Part shown: piece after piece, positions 25,465 through 33,606 of the stretch | How the letters are laid out: each line of letters opens with the position of its first letter | How positions within the stretch are numbered: the first letter of the stretch is position 1 | NCBI GenBank assembly: GCA_016783145.1 | Contig: JADHXD010000041.1 | Span: 1-35,429, forward strand | Direction: 5' to 3' | DNA: 35,429 nt | DNA from: Anaerolineae bacterium | GTDB lineage: Bacteria; Chloroflexota; Anaerolineae; JAFGEY01 | Position numbers and translations under genes: made by a program | Notes under the pieces: generated by a model | The model's database searches: none | What the model saw: only the letters and a program-made list of their open reading frames with translations | Told to the model about the DNA's origin: nothing

Positions 25465-25890
25465 GTGTCTGAAGAAACGCCGACGATCAGATTGTACGTG
25501 CTCACACCCGATCAGATCGTGCTGGATGAACGCGTGACGTCCGTTCGTTTTCAGCAGCCGGATGGATGGCAGGGCATCTTGCCCCGGCATGCTCCCTACT
25601 TTACGCGGCTGGTGAGCGGGGCGTTGATGTATCGCCGGCTGGGGGACGAGCGTCCCCACTACCTGGTCATGTATGATGGTACGCTGCAAGTCCAAGAGGA
25701 CGAGATCCTGGTACTCACCACCGTGGCAGAGCCCGGGGACGACCTGCGCGAGCTTGAACGCCGCATGCTCGAACGACAGTCTGAGGCGGATGCCCTGGCG
25801 TTCCAGGCACACATTGAGTTTGTCAAGGTGCGAAGCGCACTGATCCGTGCCTTGACGGATCTGCCCGACGCGCCAGAAGCGATCCGGTGA
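25465..25890 (+). CDS. atpC: F-type ATPase epsilon subunit
   Basis: 141 residues from a GTG at 25465, 12 bp after atpD, with GAGGAAA upstream. The N-terminal beta-barrel (IRLYVLTPDQIVLDERVTSV, GWQGILPRHAPYFTRL) and the C-terminal helical hairpin (DDLRELERRMLERQSEADAL) fit epsilon. It forms part of the central stalk and can inhibit ATP hydrolysis. Its stop overlaps the start of the next gene (GTGA). Confidence 0.9.
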   Translation: MSEETPTIRLYVLTPDQIVLDERVTSVRFQQPDGWQGILPRHAPYFTRLVSGALMYRRLGDERPHYLVMYDGTLQVQEDEILVLTTVAEPGDDLRELERRMLERQSEADALAFQAHIEFVKVRSALIRALTDLPDAPEAIR

Positions 25891-26126
25891 GCGAGCCCAA
25901 ACCTCCCCAGGACAAAAAGCCGCTCAACTTTTGGCGGCTGGTAGCGACGATGTCCTCGCTGGGGTGGAGCCTGGTGCTTCCGATCGCGGGCGGGGCGCTC
26001 TTGGGCCACTACCTGGATGGGCTGGCAGGGGAGGGGGTGGCCTGGACTGTGGGCTTGTTGTTCTTGGGGGTATCGCTCTCGCTCTATAACCTGGTTCACA
26101 TTCTCTTCAAGGAAGCGATGGAGTAG
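25887..26126 (+). CDS. atpQ: AtpQ/AtpI-like small membrane subunit
   Basis: 79 residues from a GTG that overlaps the atpC stop by 4 bp. Two transmembrane helices (SSLGWSLVLPIAGGALLGHYL and AWTVGLLFLGVSLSLYNLVHI) around a short Gly-rich loop are typical of the AtpI/ATPase_gene1 family; position right after atpC is that of atpQ in N-ATPase operons. It probably helps assemble the c-ring or handle Mg2+ or Ca2+. The next gene in that operon type, atpR, is missing: atpB starts only 7 bp after this stop. Confidence 0.8.
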   Translation: MSEPKPPQDKKPLNFWRLVATMSSLGWSLVLPIAGGALLGHYLDGLAGEGVAWTVGLLFLGVSLSLYNLVHILFKEAME

Positions 26127-26133
26127 AGAAAAG

Positions 26134-26802
26134 ATGGATCTGGCAGAGGATCTCGTTCCCGCCGTGTGGTTTTCCCTGGGGCCGCTCCAGGTCACCAATA
26201 CGGTCGTGTACACCTGGATCATTATGGCCATCGTCTCCGTGGTGTTTATCGTTCTCGGGAAGCACCTCCAGGTGCGCCCGACGCGGCTCCAGAACGCGCT
26301 AGAGTGGGTTGTCGAGAGCATTGACAACCTGATCAGCAGTATGATCTCGGACCGACCGCGCTTGTTCCTGCCGCTGGCGGGCACGCTGGCTGTGTTCATC
26401 ACCGCCTCGAATCTGGGTGGACTGATCCCAGGCATCAAGTCACCGACGACGGACATCAACACGCCGCTGGCCCTGGCCATCATCGTGTTTTTCTCTGTGC
26501 ACTACTATGGCATTCGAAGGAAAGGGTTGCTTGGGCATCTACGACACTATGTTGAGCCCATTTTCATCCTGCTGCCGATCGAAGTGGCGAGCGAGCTCGC
26601 GCGCACGATGTCGCTCACCTTTCGGCTGTTCGGCAATATCTTGGGCGAAGAGATCGTCATCGCCGTTCTGTTCATCATCCTGCCGTATTTCATACCGATA
26701 CCGATGATGTTGTTCAGTATTTTCACTTCTGTCATTCAGGCTTACGTGTTCACGCTACTCACCGTGGTTTACTTGTCGGGAGCTGTGCAAGCGCACGAGT
26801 AG
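26134..26802 (+). CDS. atpB: F-type ATPase a subunit
   Basis: 222 residues from the ATG at 26134, with GGAG just upstream. It is the membrane stator that forms the ion half-channels against the c-ring. The essential arginine is Arg164 in LTFRLFGNILGEE. Helices include FLPLAGTLAVFITASNLGGLIPG and the terminal IFTSVIQAYVFTLLTVVYLSGA. Length is in the short range of bacterial a subunits, as in other N-ATPases. Confidence 0.95.
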   Translation: MDLAEDLVPAVWFSLGPLQVTNTVVYTWIIMAIVSVVFIVLGKHLQVRPTRLQNALEWVVESIDNLISSMISDRPRLFLPLAGTLAVFITASNLGGLIPGIKSPTTDINTPLALAIIVFFSVHYYGIRRKGLLGHLRHYVEPIFILLPIEVASELARTMSLTFRLFGNILGEEIVIAVLFIILPYFIPIPMMLFSIFTSVIQAYVFTLLTVVYLSGAVQAHE

Positions 26803-26837
26803 CGGACGCCAGGCTACCTATCGTTAGGGAGGTCAAA

Positions 26838-27128
26838 ATGGATTGGGCAAGTATCCCTTGGGACAAAGCGTTTGTCGTTCTGACGGTCATTGTTTCTGGA
26901 GCGGGGATGGTCTTGGGTGTGATCGTGCCGGCCATTGGTCAGGCCATCGTCGCCAGCAAGGCGTTGAGTGCCATCGCGCGCCAGCCAGAAGCGAGCGATG
27001 CCGTCAACCGTGTGGTGATCATCTCGTTGGCCATGCTCGAGTCTCTGGCCATCTACATCCTGGCTGTGATTCTGATCCTGCTGTTCGCTAACCCTCTGAG
27101 TGACTACATTCTCAAGGCGGTAGAGTAG
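26838..27128 (+). CDS. atpE: F-type ATPase c subunit with sodium-type binding site
   Basis: 96 residues, two transmembrane helices joined by the ARQPE loop; GGGAGG precedes the ATG. This subunit forms the rotor ring. The ion-binding glutamate is Glu68. Gln35 (in PAIGQA, helix 1), Ser69 and Tyr73 (in LESLAIY, helix 2) match the sodium ligands Gln32, Glu65, Ser66 and Tyr70 known from Ilyobacter tartaricus. Its Thr67 equivalent is Leu70 here. Proton-type c subunits lack this Gln/Ser set, so sodium coupling is likely, not proven. Confidence 0.95.
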   Translation: MDWASIPWDKAFVVLTVIVSGAGMVLGVIVPAIGQAIVASKALSAIARQPEASDAVNRVVIISLAMLESLAIYILAVILILLFANPLSDYILKAVE

Positions 27129-27182
27129 TTGCCAACCAGGGGGCATATTCTCCTGGTCCGTCGGTGAGATGGGGGTGAGGCT

Positions 27183-27950
27183 ATGCTAGACATCAACTGG
27201 AGTACGCTGCTCCTCCAGATCGTCAACTTTTTGGTGATGGTCTTTATCCTGACCCGCTTCTTTTTCAAGCCAGTGGTCCGTATCCTGGACGAGCGATCCA
27301 AGAAGGTCACGAGTGCATTGGAGGAGGCCGAACAGCGCGAAAAGCGGGCGACCGAGATGGCCGCCGAGTACGAACAAAAGCTGGTCGAGGTGCAAGAGCA
27401 GGTCGTCAACATGAAGCAGTCGGCGCAAGAAGAGCTGGAACAGACCAAGCAAAAGTACCTGGACGAGACCCGCCAAGAGATCCAGGCGATGCGCGAGAAA
27501 GCCGAGGGCGAGCTCAAAGAGGCCCGCCAGCAAGGCATCTACCAGCATCGCCGCGAGCTGGGACACCTGGTCACCACGCTCAGCGGGCGGTTGATGCGCG
27601 AGGCGGGCGGAGATGCGTTCCAGCGCACGGCGGTGGATCGCTTTGTCGAGCGCTTCTCAATGCTGCCTGCCGAAGAGGTTCGCCAGGCTTTGGCATCCAG
27701 CGAGTCCACGGTGATCGGCGTGCAACTGGCAAGTGCCTCTGAGGTGAGCGCGGACATCTTGGAGCGCCTGACGGGACGGGCGCAGGAGCTGGCCGGAAAG
27801 CCGGTAGAACTGGTGCACAAAGTGGACCCGACCATGATCGCGGGCCTGAGCATGCGCTTTGGCGACGTGATCATCGATGGCAGTTTGTCGGGCCAATTGC
27901 AGAACCTGAGTGATCGCTATATGGCAGACCTGGAGCGTGACACTACATGA
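27183..27950 (+). CDS. atpF: F-type ATPase b subunit, long form with delta-like C-terminus
   Basis: 255 residues, far longer than ordinary b (about 160). One N-terminal membrane helix (LLLQIVNFLVMVFILTRFFF) leads into a long charged coiled coil (about 35-125). From about 130 the sequence becomes delta/OSCP-like and ends with VHKVDPTMIAGLSMRFGDVI then IDGSLSGQLQNLSDRY, a typical delta C-terminal motif. The operon has no separate atpH, so this protein probably serves as both peripheral stalk and F1 attachment. This is the alternate b form of N-ATPases. The stop overlaps the atpA ATG. Confidence 0.92.
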   Translation: MLDINWSTLLLQIVNFLVMVFILTRFFFKPVVRILDERSKKVTSALEEAEQREKRATEMAAEYEQKLVEVQEQVVNMKQSAQEELEQTKQKYLDETRQEIQAMREKAEGELKEARQQGIYQHRRELGHLVTTLSGRLMREAGGDAFQRTAVDRFVERFSMLPAEEVRQALASSESTVIGVQLASASEVSADILERLTGRAQELAGKPVELVHKVDPTMIAGLSMRFGDVIIDGSLSGQLQNLSDRYMADLERDTT

Positions 27951-29566
27951 GCGACCACGATCCGCTGGATAAGGCCGCTGCCCTGGCTGAATTCCAGACG
28001 TTGATCAGGAAGCACCCATACCAGCTTCGCTCTCGTCGTTCGGATCCCACACTCAAGACCGCGGAAAGCCTGGGTGACCTGGAGGCGTTGATCGAGAATG
28101 TGCACTACCGCCTCGAGCCGCGGCGCGTGGGGGTGGTGCAGCGCGTGGGCGATGGCATTGCCGTCGTCTCGGGCCTGCCCGAGGTGATGGTCGACGAGCT
28201 TCTCGCCTTTCCTACCGGCGTCTATGGCCTGGCCATGACCCTTGAGGAGCACGCCATCGGGTGTGTGCTGCTGGGATCCGAAGAGGGGATTGAGGCCGGT
28301 GACCTGGTGCAGAGCACCGGGCGGGTGATCGAAGTGCCGGTGGGCGATGCGATCGCCGGCCGGGTGGTCAATGCGCTCGGCCAACCGATTGACGGCCTGG
28401 GGCCGATCTCCGGGTCGCGGTACCGCAAGGTCGAGGCCGAAGCGCCGCAAGTGCTCGACCGCACGCCGGTTCAGGAGCCGCTTCAGACAGGGATCAAGGC
28501 CATCGATGCGGTGATCCCCCTGGGGCGTGGCCAGCGCGAGTTGATCATCGGTGACCGGCAGATCGGCAAGACAGCGATCGTCGTGGACGCCGTGCTCAAC
28601 CAGAAACGCGGTGATGTGCGCTGTTTCTACGTGTGTGTGGGGCAAAAGATGAGCTCCGTGGCACGCATCGTGGAGACCCTGCGGGCGAATGACGCACTAG
28701 AGTACACGACGGTCATCGTTGCCAGTGCAGACGAACCTCCCGTCGTGCTCTACCTGGCTCCTTATGCCGGGTGCGCGATGGCCGAAGAGGTGATGTACAG
28801 CGGCGGGCACGCGCTTGTCGTGTACGACGACCTGAGCAAGCACGCGATAGCCTATCGCGAGCTGTCGCTGCTCCTCCGCCGCCCACCGGGTAGAGAGGCC
28901 TATCCTGGCGACGTGTTCTACCTGCACTCCCGCCTGCTCGAGCGAGCGGCCAGGCTGAGCCCTCAGTTGGGCGGCGGCTCTATGACGGCGCTCCCCATCG
29001 TGGAAACGCAGGCCGGCAACCTGGCCGCGTACATTCCGACGAACCTGATCTCGATCACCGACGGGCAGATCTACTTGTCTCCGTCGCTGTTCCAGCAGGA
29101 CATCAAGCCGGCCGTCGACGTTGGCTTGTCTGTCTCCCGTGTGGGAGGCGCGGCGCAGAACAGGGCCATGCGTGCTGTCTCCCGCCATCTAAAGCTGGAC
29201 ATCGCGCAGTACCTGGAGCTGCAGATTTTCGCCCGTTTTGGCACCGAGCTGGATGAGCAAACGCGACAGCAACTGGCCCGGGGACGGCGCGTGCGTGAGG
29301 CGCTTCGACAGTCACAGTACAGGCCTCTCCCGGTATCGCACCAGATCGCGATCCTCTATGCTGCCGGACAGGGATACCTGGATGCTCTATCCGTCGAGCA
29401 GGTTCGAGACTTTGAGCAGTACCTGGTCGAGTATCTCGGCGCACACTATGCGACCCTGATGGATGGGCTGGCAAACGGCAATTGGTCGCGCCAGATACGG
29501 ACGGCACTGCCTGAGGCGATTAAAGAGTGCCTGAAAGCCTTCTCGGCCCGGCAGTCCCAGGAGTAG
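27947..29566 (+). CDS. atpA: F-type ATPase alpha subunit
   Basis: 539 residues; the ATG overlaps the atpF stop (ATGA). Non-catalytic nucleotide-binding F1 subunit. P-loop GDRQIGKTA is near residues 200-208, followed by CFYVCVGQKMSSVARIVETL, ALVVYDDLSKHAIAYRELSL and the arginine-finger region SRVGGAAQNRAMRAVSR. It carries an N-terminal extension of about 25-30 residues compared with standard alpha. Seventh gene of the operon. Confidence 0.96.
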   Translation: MSDHDPLDKAAALAEFQTLIRKHPYQLRSRRSDPTLKTAESLGDLEALIENVHYRLEPRRVGVVQRVGDGIAVVSGLPEVMVDELLAFPTGVYGLAMTLEEHAIGCVLLGSEEGIEAGDLVQSTGRVIEVPVGDAIAGRVVNALGQPIDGLGPISGSRYRKVEAEAPQVLDRTPVQEPLQTGIKAIDAVIPLGRGQRELIIGDRQIGKTAIVVDAVLNQKRGDVRCFYVCVGQKMSSVARIVETLRANDALEYTTVIVASADEPPVVLYLAPYAGCAMAEEVMYSGGHALVVYDDLSKHAIAYRELSLLLRRPPGREAYPGDVFYLHSRLLERAARLSPQLGGGSMTALPIVETQAGNLAAYIPTNLISITDGQIYLSPSLFQQDIKPAVDVGLSVSRVGGAAQNRAMRAVSRHLKLDIAQYLELQIFARFGTELDEQTRQQLARGRRVREALRQSQYRPLPVSHQIAILYAAGQGYLDALSVEQVRDFEQYLVEYLGAHYATLMDGLANGNWSRQIRTALPEAIKECLKAFSARQSQE

Positions 29567-29572
29567 AAGCGC

Positions 29573-30526
29573 GTGGCAGATATCAGCGAGATCCGAGAAC
29601 GCCTGGACAACCTCGGGGTCATCGACCACCTCATTCGGTCGATGCGGGCGATGTCGGCGATCCGCTGGCGCAAGGCACGAAGCAGCCTGCTGACAGCGCA
29701 GCGCTATGCTGCCCACGTGCAGGAGCAGCTCTCTCTGGCGGTCAGCTATCCTACCTCGTTGGTTCGGGGTGCCTATGCGGGGAGACGAGGCCCGCCTCTG
29801 GAGCAAGGCTCCGGAGAGCAGTCACCCACAGGCCGGTCGCCGCGACAGGCCCCCTCTCGCCTTGCGCTGATCGTCATCGCGTCAGACCACGGACTGTGTG
29901 GTTCATTCAACACCGTTCTCTTTCACACAGCCGATGTCTACATCGACCGCTGGCGCAAGCAGAACGCGTCGGTGGACCTCATCGCGTTGGGGGAGTATGC
30001 GCGGCGGTACTACTGCACCAAGACAGATGTGTGTCACTTGGTGTGGACGCACCGTTTCCCGCTCACCCACGTGGTCTCCTTTATTGAGACGCGCGACATC
30101 TGGCAAAAGGTCGAGGATCTGTACCAGCAGGGTAACTTGGACGAGCTCTACCTGATCTATAACCACTTTATCTCGTTTGGTCGCTACCGCCAGCGCATGG
30201 TGCGTCTCCTGCCTCCCGAGCTCACGCCACTGAGTGCCTCCAGGGGGGAAAGGCCGATCTTGGGAAGCAAGGCAGTGGAACTGCAGCGGTTCTTGCTGTT
30301 CGAGCACCTGGCGATGCAGCTCTACCTGGGACTTGTCGAGTCTATGGTGAGTGAGCAAGCAGCGCGACTGCAGTCCATGGATGCGGCCAAGGCTAACATC
30401 GATGGTCGGGCGGATGAGCTCAAGCAGGCCTATCACATCGCCCGCCAGGAGGGGATCACGCAGGAAATGCTCGAGATCGCATCCGGCGCAGGCTATCTCG
30501 ACACGTCGTCGTCCCTGTCTTTCTGA
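29573..30526 (+). CDS. atpG: F-type ATPase gamma subunit
   Basis: 317 residues from a GTG 6 bp after atpA. Central rotor shaft. The N-terminal helix DISEIRERLDNLGVIDHLIR, the core IVIASDHGLCGSFNTVLFHT and the C-terminal helix EQAARLQSMDAAKANIDGRA match the family. A Gly/Ser/Arg-rich insert (about residues 68-94) makes it longer and more divergent than usual, as in the alternate-type gamma of N-ATPases. Last ATPase gene; no delta gene follows. Confidence 0.9.
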   Translation: MADISEIRERLDNLGVIDHLIRSMRAMSAIRWRKARSSLLTAQRYAAHVQEQLSLAVSYPTSLVRGAYAGRRGPPLEQGSGEQSPTGRSPRQAPSRLALIVIASDHGLCGSFNTVLFHTADVYIDRWRKQNASVDLIALGEYARRYYCTKTDVCHLVWTHRFPLTHVVSFIETRDIWQKVEDLYQQGNLDELYLIYNHFISFGRYRQRMVRLLPPELTPLSASRGERPILGSKAVELQRFLLFEHLAMQLYLGLVESMVSEQAARLQSMDAAKANIDGRADELKQAYHIARQEGITQEMLEIASGAGYLDTSSSLSF

Positions 30527-30586
30527 TGGCCTGACCGTTCACATTGGAGGGTGCTCAATGAGGTGCGGAACGAAGGAGATGTGCGA

Positions 30587-31021
30587 ATGAGAGCCAAAGA
30601 CGTCATGCGTGCCGAAGTGCAATGTGTCTCCGAGACAACGACATTGCGCGAGTTGAGCCGTGCCTTTCGGCGCTATGGCGTAACCACCATTCCAGTGATC
30701 AACGATCAAGGGGACCTGGTTGGCGTGGTCAACGAGGCTGCACTTCTAAGCGCCATGCTGCCCAGCTATGCCGAGCTGTCTGACAACACCTACTATATGT
30801 TGGACTTTGAGTACCTGGAAGATCGAGCACAGGAGGTGGAAGACAGTTCAGTGAGAGATATCATGATCAGAGGAGCGATCAGCGTGGACGAAAACGCGCC
30901 ACTGATGCGGCTGATCTCCCTTTTCCTGCTCAAGTCCTCTTCGCACATCCCGGTCGTCCACGACAACAAGATCGTTGGCGTGGTGACGCGCGCGGATATC
31001 TGTGAGCTGATGTTCGACTAG
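30587..31021 (+). CDS. Tandem CBS-domain protein
   Basis: 144 residues from the ATG at 30587, with AAGGAG 8 nt upstream; a GTG at 30551 is an unlikely earlier start. Two CBS domains (about residues 1-60 and 90-144): VMRAEVQCVSETTTLRELSR with GVTTIPVINDQGDLVGVVNE, and IMIRGAISVDENAPLMRLIS with SHIPVVHDNKIVGVVTRADI. Such pairs bind adenine nucleotides and act as energy sensors. It follows the ATPase operon by 60 bp on the same strand and may be cotranscribed, so a link to energy state is plausible but unproven. It stands alone, without a fused enzyme. Confidence 0.88.
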   Translation: MRAKDVMRAEVQCVSETTTLRELSRAFRRYGVTTIPVINDQGDLVGVVNEAALLSAMLPSYAELSDNTYYMLDFEYLEDRAQEVEDSSVRDIMIRGAISVDENAPLMRLISLFLLKSSSHIPVVHDNKIVGVVTRADICELMFD

Positions 31022-31064
31022 AGCCGGAGGCACAGGGCACCGGGAAGCGCTGCGAGGCCCGCGC

Positions 31065-32090
31065 TCATCCCGACGGTGCATAGGCGCGCAGCAGCGTCGC
31101 CGGCTCATTGGCGTGGAGAGAGAAGCCGCCGAGCGCGGCGGGCAAGAGGGCGAACTGCACGGCACAAAGAGGCAGGGCCTCCCCCTCCCAGCGTATCTCC
31201 GCCTGTCCTGAGATGCATCCCCAGATCTGGAAGGTGCTGCCGTCACACAGCCCCTTGTAGGACGCGCCCGCGCTGAGCCTGATCTCCTCAACCACAAAGT
31301 ACGGGCAGCGGGCGATCTCGGCGCGGTAGATCCGGTCACTGTCCTGGATGACCGACGGCTTGGACGCTTGTGGCCGTACCATATCGTAGTTGATCACGTC
31401 CAGAGCCTTGTCGATGTGCAGCGGACGTGGTTCCCCGTCTTCTCCCACCCGCTCCCAGTCGTAGACCCGGTAGGTCGTGTTCGAATTCTGTTGGATCTCG
31501 GCAACCACGACTCCTGCGAGCAGGGCGTGCACGGTGCCCGTGGGCACGAAAATGGCGTCGCCCCGTTTCACGGGCTGCCGGTGAAGCAGGGTGGACAGGG
31601 TGCCTTCTTGGAGGGCCTTTTGGAGGGACCCTCGGTCTGTCTCTTGCGAGAGCCCATAGATGATCTCTGCACCTGGCTTGGCATGCAGTACAACCCACAT
31701 CTCTGTCTTGCCCAACTTGCCACCCTCGTTGGCCAGAGCGTACGAGTCGGGTGGGTGCACTTGCACGGACAAGGGTCGGTTGGCGTCGAGCAGCTTGACC
31801 AGGAGAGGAAACTTGCCGCGATCGGTTGCCCACCCCGAGCGGGTGCCGACGAGTCGTGGTCCCAGGATCTCCTGGACCTGAGGAAGCGTAAGCCCGGCAA
31901 GGGGGCCTGCGTCCACTTTGGTCGGAGAAGAGGGGTAACCAGAGATCTCCCAGCTCTCGGCGACGATGCCAGCCGGGAGGACGCGCCCGAACAGGGTTTC
32001 CAGGTTGCGCCCACCCCAGATGTACTGGCGAAAGGCGGGCTCAAAGGTCAAGGGGTAGATCGGGTCTCTAGTCACAACGGCCTCCGGCAT
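31065..32090 (-). CDS. manA: Mannose-6-phosphate isomerase, class I
   Basis: 341 residues from ATG 32090. It interconverts mannose-6-phosphate and fructose-6-phosphate with a zinc ion. The zinc ligands sit in LLDANRPLSVQVHPPD (Gln, His), KTEMWVVLHA (Glu) and VPTGTVHALLAG (His). The active-site arginine region is QQNSNTTYRVYDWER. Length fits the short bacterial class I form. It converges with the CBS gene and is divergent from the ferredoxin. The promoter lies so close that the mRNA leader would be only about 7 nt. It may supply mannose for glycosylation. Confidence 0.93.
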   Translation of the reverse strand: MPEAVVTRDPIYPLTFEPAFRQYIWGGRNLETLFGRVLPAGIVAESWEISGYPSSPTKVDAGPLAGLTLPQVQEILGPRLVGTRSGWATDRGKFPLLVKLLDANRPLSVQVHPPDSYALANEGGKLGKTEMWVVLHAKPGAEIIYGLSQETDRGSLQKALQEGTLSTLLHRQPVKRGDAIFVPTGTVHALLAGVVVAEIQQNSNTTYRVYDWERVGEDGEPRPLHIDKALDVINYDMVRPQASKPSVIQDSDRIYRAEIARCPYFVVEEIRLSAGASYKGLCDGSTFQIWGCISGQAEIRWEGEALPLCAVQFALLPAALGGFSLHANEPATLLRAYAPSG

Positions 32091-32103
32091 CGATGATGGT
32101 CCT

Positions 32104-32132
32104 ATTGTACACCAAAGCCACTTCCCAAACAA
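32104..32132 (-). promoter_or_regulatory. Promoter of manA
   Basis: Minus-strand TTGTTT (32132-32127), a 17-bp spacer and TACAAT (32109-32104). The expected start near 32097 leaves a leader of about 7 nt before the ATG, almost leaderless. Confidence 0.6.
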
Positions 32133-32138
32133 GCCAGA

Positions 32139-32167
32139 TTGACAAGGACCGAAAAATGTGCTACTAT
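32139..32167 (+). promoter_or_regulatory. Promoter of the ferredoxin gene
   Basis: TTGACA (32139-32144), a 17-bp spacer and TACTAT (32162-32167), divergent from the manA promoter with only 6 bp between the -35 boxes. Confidence 0.85.
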
Positions 32168-32222
32168 GTCCGGCGCAAAAAACTGTAGCCAATATGGCCC
32201 AACTATTCTCAAGGAGGAAAGA

Positions 32223-32396
32223 ATGCCTCGGAAAATCGATGCTGACGAATGCATCTCCTGCGGTGTCTGTGCCGACGTCTGTCCAGAGGAAGCGATCAGC
32301 GAAGGGGAAGACGTTTACGAGATCGATCCCGAAAAGTGCACAGACTGCGGAACGTGCGAGGATGAATGCCCGGTAGACGCCATCTCTGCAGAGTAA
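32223..32396 (+). CDS. 2[4Fe-4S] ferredoxin
   Basis: 57 residues from the ATG at 32223, with AAGGAGG 5 nt upstream. Two identical-type cluster motifs, CISCGVCADVCP and CTDCGTCEDECP, each C-x2-C-x2-C-x3-C-P, are arranged with the usual pseudo-twofold repeat; the protein is very acidic. It is a soluble low-potential electron carrier, a natural partner for the 2-oxoacid:ferredoxin oxidoreductase at 16263-17674. It is monocistronic, with a strong promoter and terminator. Confidence 0.96.
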   Translation: MPRKIDADECISCGVCADVCPEEAISEGEDVYEIDPEKCTDCGTCEDECPVDAISAE

Positions 32397-32422
32397 TGAT
32401 CTGAACCGAATCTTGCTCTCGA

Positions 32423-32449
32423 AAGCCTGGAAAACCTCCAGGCTTTTTT
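32423..32449 (+). terminator. Terminator of the ferredoxin gene
   Basis: A perfect 9-bp stem AAGCCTGGA/TCCAGGCTT with a 5-base loop and a T run. Confidence 0.9.
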
Positions 32450-32550
32450 CGTCCGTGTTCGCCAGGGCATCCGGCCTCCGGCCATACCCCACAGGCCTAC
32501 GAAGGGTCGTGTCTCTGTGGTGAGATCCGGGCAGTCCTCAACCCGGACCT

Positions 32551-32580
32551 TTGGCCGGCGCTGTGAACCTGTGATATAAT
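32551..32580 (+). promoter_or_regulatory. Promoter of the MBL-fold gene
   Basis: TTGGCC (32551-32556), an 18-bp spacer and consensus TATAAT (32575-32580). The leader is about 35 nt. Confidence 0.65.
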
Positions 32581-32620
32581 GACCGTGAGGGGTTCTGCGT
32601 TCCCTTGGCAGGAGAACCGC

Positions 32621-33526
32621 ATGGCAGACGGCTTTGTCGTACGCTTCCGAGGCGTCAGAGGCAGCTATCCCACTCCCGGTCCGACGACCCTGCGGTATGG
32701 AGGAAATACCGCGTGCGTTGAGATCCGCGTGGGGGATCGACTGATCATCCTCGACGCAGGAACGGGGCTGGTCCGTTTGGGAAACGATCTCCTTGCGCAG
32801 CACGCAAGAGATCGCAGGCCGATCGTGGCCACCATGTTCTTTAGCCACACCCATCACGACCACACCCAGGGATTCCCCTTCTTCAGGCCGGCCTATCTTG
32901 GCAGTTGTACGTTGTACGTGTTCGGTCCGAGGACGTTCGGACGGGACCTGGAAGACGCCCTGGCAAGAGCGATGCTGCCTCCCACCTTTCCCAAGTCCCT
33001 GGAGGAGCTTCCGTCCTTCAGAGTGATCAGCAACATCGAGGACTGCGAAGTGATCCTGATTAGCCCCGATAGCCAGCCTCAGATCCGCAATGTCTTCCGG
33101 GATCGACCCGAGATTGAACCGGGTACGGTGAGCGTCCGGACATTACATCGAACCTTCCACCCGTCCGGGGGTGTCAGGGTGTTTCGGGTCGAGTGCGATG
33201 GGAAGAGTGTAGTCTATGCTTCGGACGTTGAAGGGGTGATAGGCGGAGATACGGACCTCATTCGCTTTGCCAGCGAGTGCGACCTGCTCATTCACGATGC
33301 CCAGTACACCACCGAGGAATATGTGCAGGGTCCAATGCAGGGGTGGGGACATTCGACGCCAGAGATGGCCACACTGGTCGCCCACCGGGCCAAAGTCAGG
33401 CAGTTGGCGCTCTTTCACCACGATCCGCGCCACGACGATGATCAGCTCGATGCGATACAAGCTGCAGCCCGCGAGCGGTTCCCCAATACCCTTGCGGCCT
33501 ACGAGGGCCTGGCTATCGAGCTGTAG
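32621..33526 (+). CDS. Metallo-beta-lactamase-fold hydrolase
   Basis: 301 residues from the ATG at 32621, with AGGAGAA 4 nt upstream; the frame to 32579 overlaps the -10 box. The N-terminal FRGVRGSYPTPGPTTLRYGG and the metal site HTHHDHTQGFPFF (H-x-H-x-D-H) identify the fold; further ligands are in YASDVEG (Asp) and LFHHDPRHDDD (His). It resembles the PhnP/class II phosphodiesterase-like group. Substrate is unknown; a phosphodiester or cyclic nucleotide is likely from the family. Confidence 0.87.
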   Translation: MADGFVVRFRGVRGSYPTPGPTTLRYGGNTACVEIRVGDRLIILDAGTGLVRLGNDLLAQHARDRRPIVATMFFSHTHHDHTQGFPFFRPAYLGSCTLYVFGPRTFGRDLEDALARAMLPPTFPKSLEELPSFRVISNIEDCEVILISPDSQPQIRNVFRDRPEIEPGTVSVRTLHRTFHPSGGVRVFRVECDGKSVVYASDVEGVIGGDTDLIRFASECDLLIHDAQYTTEEYVQGPMQGWGHSTPEMATLVAHRAKVRQLALFHHDPRHDDDQLDAIQAAARERFPNTLAAYEGLAIEL

Positions 33527-33548
33527 CGCACGATGAGGGGCCCCAGAA

Positions 33549-33575
33549 CCCGCCCTCAAGCGCGGAGAGGGCGGG
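33549..33575. terminator. Hairpin between convergent genes
   Basis: A perfect 9-bp stem CCCGCCCTC/GAGGGCGGG with a 9-base loop lies between the convergent MBL-fold gene and the beta-helix gene. No T-tract is present, so termination is inferred from position. Confidence 0.5.
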
Positions 33576-33606
33576 CGGCTGCGTTCGCATTCTCTCGCAC
33601 CCCGCT

